Source: Harmothoe impar (taxonomy: Eukaryota > Annelida > Polychaeta > Phyllodocida > Polynoidae). From it: a stretch of DNA of 64,000 nt. The notes beneath the pieces were generated by a model. That model worked only from the letters and a program-made list of their open reading frames with translations, searched no databases and had not been told where the DNA came from. The DNA lies in the NCBI GenBank assembly GCA_947462335.1, contig OX381710.1:65033303-65097302 (forward strand). The letters run 5' to 3'. The position numbers and the translations under genes were made by a program. Shown here in pieces: positions 47,178 to 57,312 of the stretch; within the stretch, counting starts at the first letter, position 1; each line of letters begins with the position of its first letter.

Positions 47178-50075
47178 ATAACGGAGTACTCACGAATCCT
47201 TGGTGTGAAGTTCTTCAGTTTCTTTGATATTAAAACCCCACCTCCATGAAAGTTTCTTTGTGCGGTTAACTATTCCTATGAGACAGATACAGGGATGAAA
47301 GTCTGCAAGTTTTTCCCTGAAATCAAAGGTTTTTTTCAATCACAAAAAATATAATCAGGATATTTAGCTGTAGGCTCTCTTAAGATATATTTGATAATTA
47401 CTCAATATAAACTCAATCAAACTCATTACTGGACATCGATTCTCTGTCTCTTTGTAGCTCTATAGTGATCGATGCCCAGTTTTATACTTCAGACCAGTGG
47501 CTCATTTTGGCTGTTTTTCGCCTCACAGATTGCTCCTAGCGCAAAATCCTGACTAGGTGTCAATATATTCTCTATGCCAATGTGTAATATGAGGGTAGAA
47601 AACAGTGGAACCTCAGTTAGAAAAAATCCTACTGAACAGTTTTTGAGAAAATTAGGGTTTTGTTGCCCTTTTTTGCTGTTTTTAGTACATTTCCTACATA
47701 ACCCGTGAACGTCAGCATTTCTCAATTTTCAGGTATTTAGAATTAGAATTTGACATTTTTTTATTCGCAGTAGGATTCCTGAATACCGAGCCATTCTAGA
47801 AAAGCTATTCTTTGGAAAAAATACTTAGTATTTCTTGATGATTTTCGTTGCACAAATTTAGGTTGTAATATAAAAACTGCATTGTCATCCAATCAAAGTG
47901 TTTGTGCACTGTTGATGGTCACCCCCTCCCACCCTCTTCACTGTGCATTGAAGGAGAACAGGCAGGGGAGGTACACGTGTCTGTATATAGCTGTTGACCT
48001 GGGTGCTGGGTGCATTTTTAATTTATGGGGTGCCAACTGTTCATGAAAGAAAATTCAAATAGATTTTTTTTTTTTAGTATCAGATTAATGCAACTACAAG
48101 TCGTGATAGCACTTAAAGCATTCTATTTGCATTAATATGAATGGTGGCCACCTTATGGGGTGCCAAATATTCATGAAAGAAAAATTGATAAGAATTTGTT
48201 TTTTATTAGCATTAAATTGATGCAACTACAATTCGAGATTGCATTTCAAGCATCGGGGCATTCAATGAATGGTAGTCATCTTAAATATATGGGGTGCCAA
48301 CTGTTCATAAATGAAAAAAAAGAATAGAATTAGTTTTTTTATTAGTATCAGATTAATGCAACTACAATTTGTGATTGCACTTAAAGCATTGTGGCATGCA
48401 ATGACTGGTAGTCACCTTGAATGTATGGGATGCCAACTGTTCATGAAAGAAAAAAAAGAAAGTTTTTTTTTTAAGAATCAAATTAATGCAACAGCAACTC
48501 AAGATTTCATTTAAACATTATGGCATTCAATGATTGGTGGCCATCTTGAACCTATGGGGTGCCAACTCTTCATGAAAAAAACAACTAAATTGGATGTTTT
48601 TAACAGTTTAAAATTAATGCAACTACATTTCAAGATTGCATTTAAAGCATTGTGGCATTCAATGAATGGTGGCCATCCTAAACCTATGGGGTGCCAACTG
48701 TGTTTGAAAAAGGTATCAAATAGAAATGTTCTTATATAGATATCAAATTAATGCAACTACAATTCTTCATTGCACTGAAAGCATTGTGGCATTTACTAAA
48801 TGGTAGCCATCTTGAATGGGTTGAATGAAGGAAAAATCAAATAGGATTTGTTTTTTTGATAGTATCAAATTAATGCAACTACAATTTGTGATTGCACTTA
48901 AAGCATTGTGGCATGCAATGACTGGTAGTCACCTTGAATGTATGGGGTGCCAACTGTTCATGAAAGAAAAAAAAGAAAGTTTTTTTTTTAAGAATCAAAT
49001 TAATGCAACAGCAACTCAAGATTGCATTTAAACATTATGGCATTCAATGATTGGTGGCCATCTTGAACCTATGGGGTGCCAACTCTTCATGAAAAAAACA
49101 ACTAAATTGGATGTTTTTAACAGTTTGAAATTAATGCAACTACATTTCAAGATTGCATTTAAAGCATTGTGGCATTCAATGAATGGTGGCCATCCTAAAC
49201 CTATGGGGTGCCAACTGTGTTTGAAAAAGGTATCAAATAGAAATGTTCTTATATAGATATCAAATTAATGCAACTACAATTCTTCATTGCACTGAAAGCA
49301 TTGTGGCATTTACTAAATGGTAGCCATCTTGAATGGGTTGAATGAAGGAAAAATCAAATAGGATTTGTTTTTTTGATAGTATCAAATTAATGCAACTACA
49401 AGTCAAGATTGCATTTCAAGCATCGGGACATTCAATAAGTGATAGCCATCTTGAATCTATGGGATGCCAACTGTTCATGAAAGAAAAATAGAATAGATTT
49501 TTTTTTATTAGTATCAAACTACTGCAACTGCAATTCGAGATTACATTGAAAGCATGGTGGCATTCAATCAATGGTTGCAATCTTGAATTTCGAAATGAAC
49601 ATACACACAGACATATAGGCATGAACATGGTGTTCTCCTTCATATAGATATTCATGGATTTCTACTTCTAATAAATATAGCTTTCTGTTACATGGATGTC
49701 GATGTCCAGTTTTAGATATATATCCATATAGTGCATTGGAGTGCTATAATGTTGGACTGCTGTATATTTTTGTGTGTATAATCCTATATAATAAGACAGC
49801 AGAATCATTACTGGTTCATCCTCAGTGGTCCTACACATACACAGACCAACTTCACCACACTGATCTCAGTGTCAAGTTTTATTCAGCCAATTTCAAGTTA
49901 ACCTGAGAAAGCTTGAAGCCCTCTCTCTCTCCTCTACAGTCCTATGTATTTGACTCATTGACTCAGGGTCCATACCCTGAGGCATATACAACGCCTGCCT
50001 TTTTCTGTAAGACGTTTTTTAGCCATTTTAGAATACTTATTACTCAGATTCTATTTTATTTAGAAAGAATTCAAT
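47178..50075. other. Region between COMMD5 and the Penelope-like element
   Basis: Apart from the 2.3-kb repeat element (47425-49769), 49770-50075 shows no gene; it is plain AT-rich sequence leading to the Penelope target site. Confidence 0.6.
47425..49769. repeat. 2.3-kb repeat element, copy B, with internal ~130-bp satellite
   Basis: The ends match copy A at 32828-33868. Between about 48015 and 49590 there are about 12 units of ~130 bp, each with ATGGGGTGCCAACTGTTCAT, AAATTAATGCAACTACAA and GCATTGTGGCATTCAATGA. A 517-bp block (about 48353-48869) of four units is repeated almost exactly at 48870-49386, a higher-order duplication. The repeated short frames (e.g. 48530-48739 and 49047-49256) are a by-product of this. 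Confidence 0.8.
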
Positions 50076-50088
50076 AAAACCAAAGGAT

Positions 50089-50831
50089 CGGTACTAGTCG
50101 TAGGACTAGTTAACGAGGCGCTGCTTCCACTGCTTGACCTGCGTCTGATTTGACAGCAAGACCACTGCTGCTTTTATACCAGCACTGGGCACTTGACCTG
50201 CCACCTCTCCTGTGGAGTGATCACTCTCCCAGCACCAGTATAGGTGGTGGGGGAGTGGAGTTTGGCATGCTAGGGCGCCTGGTTACACACCAAGCCTCAG
50301 CCGGAGCTGTGGTTGGCAGTGTGCCAGGTGAATCCAGTTTACCTGTGGGTAGACTTGACTCAGACCATTTGGTGATTTATAAATCAAAAAAAATGATCAG
50401 GCTAGTAACCAGCTATGGTTAAGCCTAAACAGGGGTCTATATCAGAATCCTGCGCATACCAAACAGACGTGGGTTTCGACTGTAGTCTCATCAGAAGCCT
50501 TTGTGGAAAAGGGTATTCGAAAATTGGTGGGTTAGTGGGCAAAGTGCATAGACTTGCCACTGGACCCAGGGCTGTCCTTTGTGTTGATAAACATAAAGGG
50601 ACATGCCAAAGAGAGGTAGGTCTGGTAGACTTGTTGTAAAGTCCACCAGACCAGGCAGGTCGTGGCTGTCAAACAGGTCATGAATGAGACGCCAGTTTCA
50701 CACTGAGGGGTTATTTCTTAACGAAAATAGGCTCCACAGGCAGACATTTTTCTGTCCACTTGGGCAGTGTGTCGTCCAAAAAATGGACTGAAAAATACCC
50801 GCTTAGGGGTGGGTGAAATTTTTGTTAAAAA
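50089..50831 (-). repeat. 3' pseudo-LTR of the Penelope-like element
   Basis: Downstream copy, offset by 4990 bp from the other, starting 27 bp after the RT/EN stop codon. Nearly identical to its partner. Confidence 0.88.
50465..50500 (-). ncRNA. Hammerhead-ribozyme-like core in the 3' pseudo-LTR
   Basis: Minus sense: CTGATGA (50488-50494), helix II GAC-TACA-GTC, then GAAA (50474-50477), followed by CCCACGTC offering a minimal A-C/G-U helix III and a GUC cleavage triplet. Penelope-like elements are known to carry minimal hammerheads in their terminal repeats. Helix I does not pair well next to the core, so activity is uncertain. The twin is at 55455-55490. Confidence 0.45.
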
Positions 50832-50858
50832 ATTTATAACGGGGCATAGGGGTGCGTC

Positions 50859-53003
50859 TCATCCATAGACACTGTCCATAGTGTTAAGGCCTTTCGGGGC
50901 CACAGTACCCAGACGGTGAATCCAATTGAATTCAATCGACAAGCGTAGCTTTTTGGCGCTTTTGCTTTCTGGGTGATCGTATACGAAATCCAGGATGTAA
51001 ACCTTCATATCGGTTTTAGCATCATGGCCATCCCTACTGAAGTGATATTGTACATCAGTGTGCATGTTACCTTTCTCGGTATCATATTTGTGCCTGTAGA
51101 GCCTGGTCATAACAGGTTTTTGTGTTTGACCTACATATCTGATCTTGCATTTTTTGCATTCAATGCAGTAGATCAGATTTGAGCTTTTGCATGTGACATT
51201 GGTTTTGGTCGAAAAGCTCAATTTGGTGCCGTATTTTTCAATGCGGCCCCCATGGTCTATCATGGGGCAGTGTGCAGAGTTTTTAGTTTTGCAAACTGTT
51301 TTGGTTGAGGTTTTTCTCTCCTCAGTGCTAAATGGATTGTAATCCGTTTTTGCACGTACCAGAAAGTCCCGCAGGTTTTTGGGCCTTTTGTAGCTTTTTC
51401 TACAGCCTTTGCGGAACATGGACTTGGTAGATTTTGATCTACCAAGATGGGGCCAGTTTTGGTCTACCACCTTCTCTAGGGTTGTTTCCCCCTGTCTGAA
51501 GGTGTTCACCATGTAGATGGGGTCAGTGTTGGGGAGAGCCAGGTCTTTCTCTTTAGGAGTCAGACTTTCTTCCCTGGTCTTCTCGTTGCATTTGTTGAGG
51601 GCTTTTTCAAGTAGAGGTTTGGGATATCCTCTCTTTTCAAACTCCACAATTTTTTGTTGTGTGTGTTTGTAATAGTCCTCAATCCTTGTGCAGATTCTTT
51701 TCAATCTGAGGAATTGACTGTAAGGTAAACTTAGTTTACACATTGGCGGGTGTGCTGAGTCAAACCTAAGGTAACTGTGTGAGTCAGTAGGTTTGCAGTA
51801 CAGGTCTGTGTATAAGTGACCATTATGGTCTTTTATCACAGTTGTGTCAAGGAAATTGACTTCCTGTTTGGAGTAGTCAGAGCTGAATTTGATGGTTGGG
51901 TGGCCACTGTTGAGATGGTTGACCCAGTTTTTCAGTTCATCCTCACCATGGTTCCAGATAAAGAATACATCATCAATGTACCGGAACCAAGTGGTGGGTT
52001 GCAGCCTGAAGCTAGACAGAAGTTTTTCTTCTAGTGCGGCCATGAAGAGACAAGCGTAGGAGGGGGCTAGTCTAGTACCCATGGCAGTACCTCCTATTTG
52101 TAAGAAGTTGGTGCCATTGAATTGGAAATTGTTTTTGGTCAGGACCATTCTGAGAAGGGTTATCAGGCTCCCATTTTTGGGGTTTTGATAGTCCCTTCTA
52201 GTTTCACCAAGTAAGGTTGCAATGGTCCCGATGCCCTCTTCATTGGGGATGTTTGTATATAAAGATCCCACATCAAGAGTGCCGAGAATTGTATTGTCGT
52301 CAAAGACTGGTAAATCTTTGATTTTGCATATAAAATCAGTTGTATCTCTTACAAATGATTTTATATTTTTGACCTCAGGTTTGAGAAAAATGTCAACAAA
52401 AGCTGATATTCTCTCAGTGGCGCACCCATGAGCACTAACTATGGGTCTGCCGGGGGGTGGTAGGATGCCCTTGTGTATTTTGGGCAGGAAGTAGATCTGG
52501 GGGCAAAGGACTTTCCTATTTTTTAGGATGCCAGTTACCTCCGCGTCAATTTCATTGTTTTTAAACATGAGATTGATTTGTTCATCTACTTCGCGGGAGA
52601 AATCGACAGTTGGGTCTTTTCTCAACCTCTTGTAGGTGTTTACATCATACAGTTGTCTAAATGCTTCTTCAACATAATCAGAAGTATTTTGGATGACCAA
52701 TGAGCCGCCTTTGTCTGCTGGTTTGAATGTCAATTCATTGTTGCGAGCCAGGGATCTGAGTGCTTTACGTTCAGAACTGGTCACATTTTGTTTAATGTAA
52801 ATGACTGGGTCTTTTCTACTCAGACAGATTTCATTCAAATTGATGAAGGTTTCTAGATTGGCAGATCCATTTGGGGGTTTCCAATTGGATCCACTTTTGA
52901 ATTTTTTCAAATCCTCTTTTCTAGAAAAAGGGGCAGTGCTGGGCAAGGGGTATTTACCCCTGTCTGGCACTTCACCTTTGTCAAAAAATTGCATTGTTCT
53001 CAA
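50859..53003 (-). CDS. Penelope-like element reverse transcriptase with GIY-YIG endonuclease (714 residues as annotated)
   Basis: Copies element RNA into DNA and nicks target DNA. Family N-terminal motif FKPADKGGSLVIQ at 93-105; PQIYFLPKIHK at 168-178; GRPIVS at 185-190. RT core: motif A TLDVGSLYTNIP with Asp244, GGTAMGTRLAPSYA at 304-317, catalytic YIDD at 342-345, then FLDTTV 384-389. Endonuclease: LIYCIECKKCKIRYVGQTQ (610-628), with Y612 and Y623-V-G625 forming GIY-YIG, Arg634 and Glu691 as likely catalytic partners, and C613/C616/C619 plus upstream C579/H584 as a possible zinc cluster. All key residues are intact. The ATG shown is the first in this frame; the true protein probably begins in the 53406 frame (see frameshift). 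Confidence 0.93.
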   Translation of the reverse strand: MRTMQFFDKGEVPDRGKYPLPSTAPFSRKEDLKKFKSGSNWKPPNGSANLETFINLNEICLSRKDPVIYIKQNVTSSERKALRSLARNNELTFKPADKGGSLVIQNTSDYVEEAFRQLYDVNTYKRLRKDPTVDFSREVDEQINLMFKNNEIDAEVTGILKNRKVLCPQIYFLPKIHKGILPPPGRPIVSAHGCATERISAFVDIFLKPEVKNIKSFVRDTTDFICKIKDLPVFDDNTILGTLDVGSLYTNIPNEEGIGTIATLLGETRRDYQNPKNGSLITLLRMVLTKNNFQFNGTNFLQIGGTAMGTRLAPSYACLFMAALEEKLLSSFRLQPTTWFRYIDDVFFIWNHGEDELKNWVNHLNSGHPTIKFSSDYSKQEVNFLDTTVIKDHNGHLYTDLYCKPTDSHSYLRFDSAHPPMCKLSLPYSQFLRLKRICTRIEDYYKHTQQKIVEFEKRGYPKPLLEKALNKCNEKTREESLTPKEKDLALPNTDPIYMVNTFRQGETTLEKVVDQNWPHLGRSKSTKSMFRKGCRKSYKRPKNLRDFLVRAKTDYNPFSTEERKTSTKTVCKTKNSAHCPMIDHGGRIEKYGTKLSFSTKTNVTCKSSNLIYCIECKKCKIRYVGQTQKPVMTRLYRHKYDTEKGNMHTDVQYHFSRDGHDAKTDMKVYILDFVYDHPESKSAKKLRLSIEFNWIHRLGTVAPKGLNTMDSVYG

Positions 53004-53406
53004 TTTTTTTGTGAAAGGTGTCTAGTTCGCGTTTAAGGTCACCAGGGTCATGTCTGTGTTGTGTGGGACAGAATTTCAGACCTTTCTCTAGTAGAGATAT
53101 TTCATCTAGAGAGAGGTGGTAGGAAGACAAGTTTACTACAAGTTTGTTATTGAGGTCAATCTCAGTGGTAGTGCTGGGATTGGGGGTATTGGTGTTAGTA
53201 TTGTCGCTTATGTCTAGGTTATCAGACACAAGTGGACAAACAGTTTCACATTCGGTTTCAACACTGTTTAATTGTAGATCAACAACAGGGGTAGGTGGAT
53301 CACACAATTCAGGTAGGTCATACAATTCATTCAACAAAATCATATTGGAATGATCAGATTGAGTCAGTGCATTGTCATTCGAGGCTATGACAGTTTCTAT
53401 ACTCAT
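52981..53406 (-). CDS. Penelope-like element ORF2, N-terminal part (141 residues before frameshift)
   Basis: ATG at 53406. The first ~95 residues are acidic and Asn/Thr-rich; then LSLDEISLLEKGLKFCPTQ and LKRELDTFHKK match the usual N-terminal start of Penelope RT proteins ('...LL.KGL.F.PT...'). The frame stops at 52981 just past a run of seven A (minus sense), and the RT frame continues in another frame that overlaps it (52981-53003). With one A fewer the frames would be continuous, so this is most likely the N-terminus of one ~850-residue protein, not a separate gene. Confidence 0.7.
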   Translation of the reverse strand: MSIETVIASNDNALTQSDHSNMILLNELYDLPELCDPPTPVVDLQLNSVETECETVCPLVSDNLDISDNTNTNTPNPSTTTEIDLNNKLVVNLSSYHLSLDEISLLEKGLKFCPTQHRHDPGDLKRELDTFHKKIENNAIF

Positions 53407-53417
53407 AGCAGTATTGT

Positions 53418-55010
53418 CTACTTCTTGTAGGGGCGACGGTTGTCGCGGGCCCGGGGGGCTTTTGAGGCCTGGTTCTCGTCCCCCCTCTCCTGAAAAGGGC
53501 GTTTAACCCCTCTCTGGCTGTGGAAGTTGTTGCGACGGCGATTGTTGCCACCCCTTTTCCCGTCATCACTGCCTCTGTCTGAGAGCTGCTCTTTAGAGTT
53601 GCTCGCAGCTGCGGCGGCGGCAGGTTTGGGGCCCTTCTTTTTCGGGAGGGGCGCCAGGGGGGCACGTCGGGGGTCTAGGGCATATTTTTCAAGATGCTTA
53701 AGACCTCTCTTGGAGACACGGTTCTGTTCTTGGTGGAGGCGTTTAGACTCCCTACGGATACCATAGGCAATCTCCTCGGCAGCATTGTCGAGCATGGTTT
53801 TTTGCTGTGCGACATCAGTGACCTTGGCTGTCACGTTGCTAGTGTAGCCATTTCTGGTGATGTCCGCCTGTTCCGTAACATCAAGTTGTTCCTGCATGAG
53901 GTATTTGCGTGCCAGCATGCAGTTATCATGAGCAAACTTCTTACGGAGTGCTGCTGCCTCTTTGTTATAAGAGTCAGCTTTCAGGGACCAGACGGGGGGG
54001 CGTTCATATCCCCACATCCACCCTTCATATCTTTCCTTTTTAAGGAGGTTGTCATAGTAATCAAGACGGACGCCATGTTTGGCTGCTTCCAGGGCGTTGT
54101 ACCTGTGGGTCCGGAAGATGTCTTGACACGTCCTCGGTAGATCCTCCACTTTGAAACCGCTTTTGGGCTGCAAAACAGAAGGAGGAGGGTCTGAGTCACT
54201 GTCATCAGAGTCATATTGAGAGTCACTGAGGGCATATGTAAATGTGTCAGTGACAGGCGGGGTGTTGGTAGGCACCCTTACATGGTTGAGAGTAGGCCCT
54301 TCCTCTGTGATGTTTATCACAGGGGGAGGGGGTGTAGAGGGCTGGTAGTTGTCGGCCCTGTGTACAGGTGTGTCATCTGAGCTGTCAGATGAATCACTTG
54401 TATTAAACAGGCACCTAAATCTATTACCCTTTAAAACTGAGCTGTTAGTGTCAATTTTACTGCGGCGGGTCTGGGCAATATTTTTACTGGTAAGGTGAAG
54501 ATTTTGCTTGAGTATTTCAGCAAAGGACAGGGCAGTAGAGGTTACACTGTCGCCCTGTCTAGTATTGGGTTTCTTCCTTTTAGAGGGAGGAAGGGGGTCA
54601 TGGCACTGTCGGTCGTCACGGCTGGTTGAGGCCCGTGGTGACTGACTGGGGGGCCGGGCGGCCTGTGAGGCGGGCATGTTGCCGGCTGACAGGCGGCGTT
54701 TGGCCGGGCGGGCGGGTCCCGGCCTCCGCTGGGGGAGCGGGGCCGGGAGTTGGCCGCTGACATGTACAAATTTTGTCATGAGGGTTTGAGAAGGATTTGT
54801 AATTGTGCTTACCAATGCTTCTTGTTCGTCATCAGAGGATTCATTGTCCCCTTCTGCTGACAGATCGTATTCGAATACTGGGCTCGGTGCGGCCATTCTG
54901 ACCGGCAACACGTCGGGCTCCGGCGGGGCACAATAGCTGTAAGGCGGTGTGCGGGGAGCGTCAAACCACGGGCTGTTTAACAGCGACGGTGGGACAGAGC
55001 AACGGGCCAC
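53418..55010 (-). CDS. Penelope-like element ORF1, 530 residues, function unknown
   Basis: An intact frame from ATG at 55010 to TAG at 53418. Residues 1-130 are Pro/Ser-rich with an acidic patch (DNESSDDEQEAL). Residues ~205-285 hold Ser/Asp-rich acidic runs (SDSSDSSDD). From about 290 to 450 comes a compact, probably helical region (LPRTCQDIFRTHRYN, YYDNLLKKERYEGWMWGYER, AAALRKKFAHDNCMLARKYL, HQEQNRVSKRGLKHLEKYAL), and the tail (~455-530) is very basic, Ala/Lys/Arg/Asn-rich (KKKGPKPAAAAAA, NNRRRNNF), as expected of an RNA-binding segment. No zinc knuckle or known domain is recognised. Its stop is 11 bp before the ORF2 ATG, which suggests coupled translation. A gag-like, RNA-packaging role is an inference. 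Confidence 0.8.
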   Translation of the reverse strand: MARCSVPPSLLNSPWFDAPRTPPYSYCAPPEPDVLPVRMAAPSPVFEYDLSAEGDNESSDDEQEALVSTITNPSQTLMTKFVHVSGQLPAPLPQRRPGPARPAKRRLSAGNMPASQAARPPSQSPRASTSRDDRQCHDPLPPSKRKKPNTRQGDSVTSTALSFAEILKQNLHLTSKNIAQTRRSKIDTNSSVLKGNRFRCLFNTSDSSDSSDDTPVHRADNYQPSTPPPPVINITEEGPTLNHVRVPTNTPPVTDTFTYALSDSQYDSDDSDSDPPPSVLQPKSGFKVEDLPRTCQDIFRTHRYNALEAAKHGVRLDYYDNLLKKERYEGWMWGYERPPVWSLKADSYNKEAAALRKKFAHDNCMLARKYLMQEQLDVTEQADITRNGYTSNVTAKVTDVAQQKTMLDNAAEEIAYGIRRESKRLHQEQNRVSKRGLKHLEKYALDPRRAPLAPLPKKKGPKPAAAAAASNSKEQLSDRGSDDGKRGGNNRRRNNFHSQRGVKRPFQERGDENQASKAPRARDNRRPYKK

Positions 55011-55078
55011 AATGTAATGTGGGGACCGCGCTGGAGAAAGGCCTGACTATGGTCAGGGTCCGGGAGATTGATATCAAT

Positions 55079-55821
55079 CGGTACTAGTCGTAGGACTAGT
55101 TAACGAGGCGCTGCTTCCACTGCTTGACCTGTGTCTGATTTGACAGCAAGACCACTGCTGCTTTTATACCAGCACTGGGCACTTGACCTGCCACCTCTCC
55201 TGTGGAGTGATCACTCTCCCAGCACCAGTATAGGTGGTGGGGGAGTGGAGTTTGGCATGCTAGGGCGCCTGGTTACACACCAAGCCTCAGCCGGAGCTGT
55301 GGTTGGCAGTGTGCCAGGTGAATCCAGTTTACCTGTGGGTAGACTTGACTCAGACCATTTGGTGATTTATAAATCAAAAAAAAAGATCAGGCTAGTAACC
55401 AGCTATGGTTAAGCCTAAACAGGGGTCTATATCAGAATCCTGCGCATACCAAACAGACGTGGGTTTCGACTGTAGTCTCATCAGAAGCCTTTGTGGAAAA
55501 GGGTATTCGAAAATCGGTGGGTTAGTGGGCAAAGTGCATAGACTTGCCACTGGACCCAGGGCTGTCCTTTGTGTTGATAAACATAAAGGGACATGCCAAA
55601 GAGAGGTAGGTCTGGTAGACTTGTTGTAAAGTCCACCAGACCAGGCAGGTCGTGGCTGTCAAACAGGTCATGAATGAGACGCCAGTTTCACACTGAGGGG
55701 TTATTTCTTAACGAAAATAGGCTCCACAGGCAGACATTTTTCTGTCCACTTGGGCAGTGTGTCGTCCAAAAAATGGACTGAAAAATACCCGCTTAGGGGT
55801 GGGTGAAATTTTTGTTAAAAA
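55079..55821 (-). repeat. 5' pseudo-LTR of the Penelope-like element
   Basis: Upstream copy for the minus-strand element. Begins (plus sense) CGGTACTAGTCGTAGGACTA and ends GAAATTTTTGTTAAAAA at the target duplication. It contains a hammerhead-like core at 55464-55484. Promoter and RNA 5' end are expected here from the family, not seen directly. Confidence 0.88.
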
Positions 55822-57151
55822 CCAAAGGATAGGCAAGATCGGGGGACAAATATTTCCTTCGAAAAGTACATCAATATCTCTTTCGTTCTGGTCACAAATG
55901 AACTGCGATCTTTGTGTATTTTTTCTCTCTTTTCTATAAACTCTTAAGTACTGTTAAATGACTACCCTCTAAATGAACTTTCCACAGGCTCCAAGGTTAA
56001 AAAAAATATTGGAGTTGATAGAAGTGGTCTTCTCAGCAAAGAACTAGCATATTTCTATCTTTCAGGCAGAAATGTACCATCTAACATATTAAAATGCCAT
56101 CCAACTAAGCTGAAATGCCCTCTTCATTATTTAAATTACTTAAATTAACTTCATATAATACCCTGTACATACCAAACACAAGGATCACTTTTAGTTCCCA
56201 TACCACCCGTCTTCTACATGGTGGCGCCACAAGCATTTCTCGTACTCAAGGGTCCCACAGCGCAAGGGTCCCACAGCGGCAGCATAAAAGGAGTGCAGAG
56301 CAAACCTGTACCACCCATATCTTCTACGTTTATCGTCTGATAGACTCGCTTTTTGATAGCGACAGAAGGCGGTACATGCCCGCAGCCTGCAACTGTCGCC
56401 CACACCCACCTGCACACCCACACCCACCTGCTCTCCCACACCCACCTGCTCACCCACACCCACCTACTGGCCTGAAATGGAATAACATACACGTATGACA
56501 CATGACTTGAGGGTACTTTTTAACAAGGAATTCATTTCTGATGCCAAAATGGACCAATGAATGATTATAAGGGAGTGTTATATCTAAGTACATGATAAGC
56601 TACAGATTCAGCTTACCCTGAGTCATCTGTGAGGCCACTCACACGCTCAATCTTTACACTCTTCACATGAGGCTTAGCCACTGAAACTAAGGTGCTATGC
56701 ATGGAGAGTGTATAGACAGATTTCCCATTCTCCTCAGCAGGAGATAACGTCCATGACCACATGGACATGACAAATGCTTCTCCTCAGCAGGAGATGACGT
56801 CCAGGAGAATATAGACATGACAAATCCTGCTGCACAGCATTAGATATGTGTCTATAGATGCATAAACATTCATAGTGTTCTATAATTTAGTTATGAGGTA
56901 TGTTATATCTTCAAGTTTTTTTTGACATAGTCAACTTTCATCCCTGCAGATATTTACCCCTCAAGCAGTGGATCATCTTATAGGCGGGATTGTAATTATA
57001 TTATATCTCCGGGTAGTCTAAAGAGAATATGATTTCAATATTTTCCCCCCTCAAAGTAGGTCCTTATAATACTGGGTCAGGTCGAAAAGTCGCCTGGAAA
57101 ACAGCCCTGGTCGCCAGGTGGCTTTTGACCCCTTCCCAGCCACCTTTAGAT

Positions 57152-57312
57152 CAGGGGCGTGGCAACCGGGGGGGGGGGACATATCCCCCATTTTTGTCCA
57201 ACCCTCTTAAAAAAGGTCAAACTTAAGAAGTCAATAGAAAAGGATCAAAAAGGGGGGAGAGAAAACAGCATTGCCCCCCCCCCCTACTTTTAAACCGCTT
57301 GTCACGCCCCTG
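57152..57312. repeat. 161-bp hAT-like MITE, CAGGGGCGTG termini
   Basis: CAGGGGCGTGGCAA at left, TTGTCACGCCCCTG at right, with G-run and C-run arms inside (57170-57190 and 57274-57285). Confidence 0.6.

Larger units (their letters stand above)
50089..55817 (-). mobile_element. Full-length Penelope-like retroelement (minus strand)
   Basis: About 5.73 kb flanked by the 13-bp direct repeat AAAACCAAAGGAT (50076-50088 and 55818-55830). Terminal direct repeats (pseudo-LTRs) of ~743 bp lie at 50089-50831 and 55079-55821; I counted only about three differences (one C/T near 50132, one near 50535, one short indel/substitution in an A-run), so it is recent. In minus-strand order: terminal repeat, 68-bp leader, ORF1 (530 residues), 11-bp gap, ORF2 N-terminal part, one frameshift, RT and GIY-YIG part, terminal repeat. 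RT plus GIY-YIG with long terminal direct repeats is the defining layout of endonuclease-bearing Penelope-like elements. Confidence 0.93.

Noticed and set aside
48311..49256. Repeated 66-69 codon frames, two pairs nearly identical
   Set aside because: They follow from the 517-bp higher-order duplication of a non-coding satellite unit.
50150..50639. Frames of 74-93 codons present twice, in both pseudo-LTRs
   Set aside because: They run antisense to the element and repeat only because the terminal repeats are duplicated.
53527..54235. Plus- and minus-strand frames overlapping Penelope ORF1
   Set aside because: Shadows of ORF1 caused by its GC-rich, repetitive codon use.
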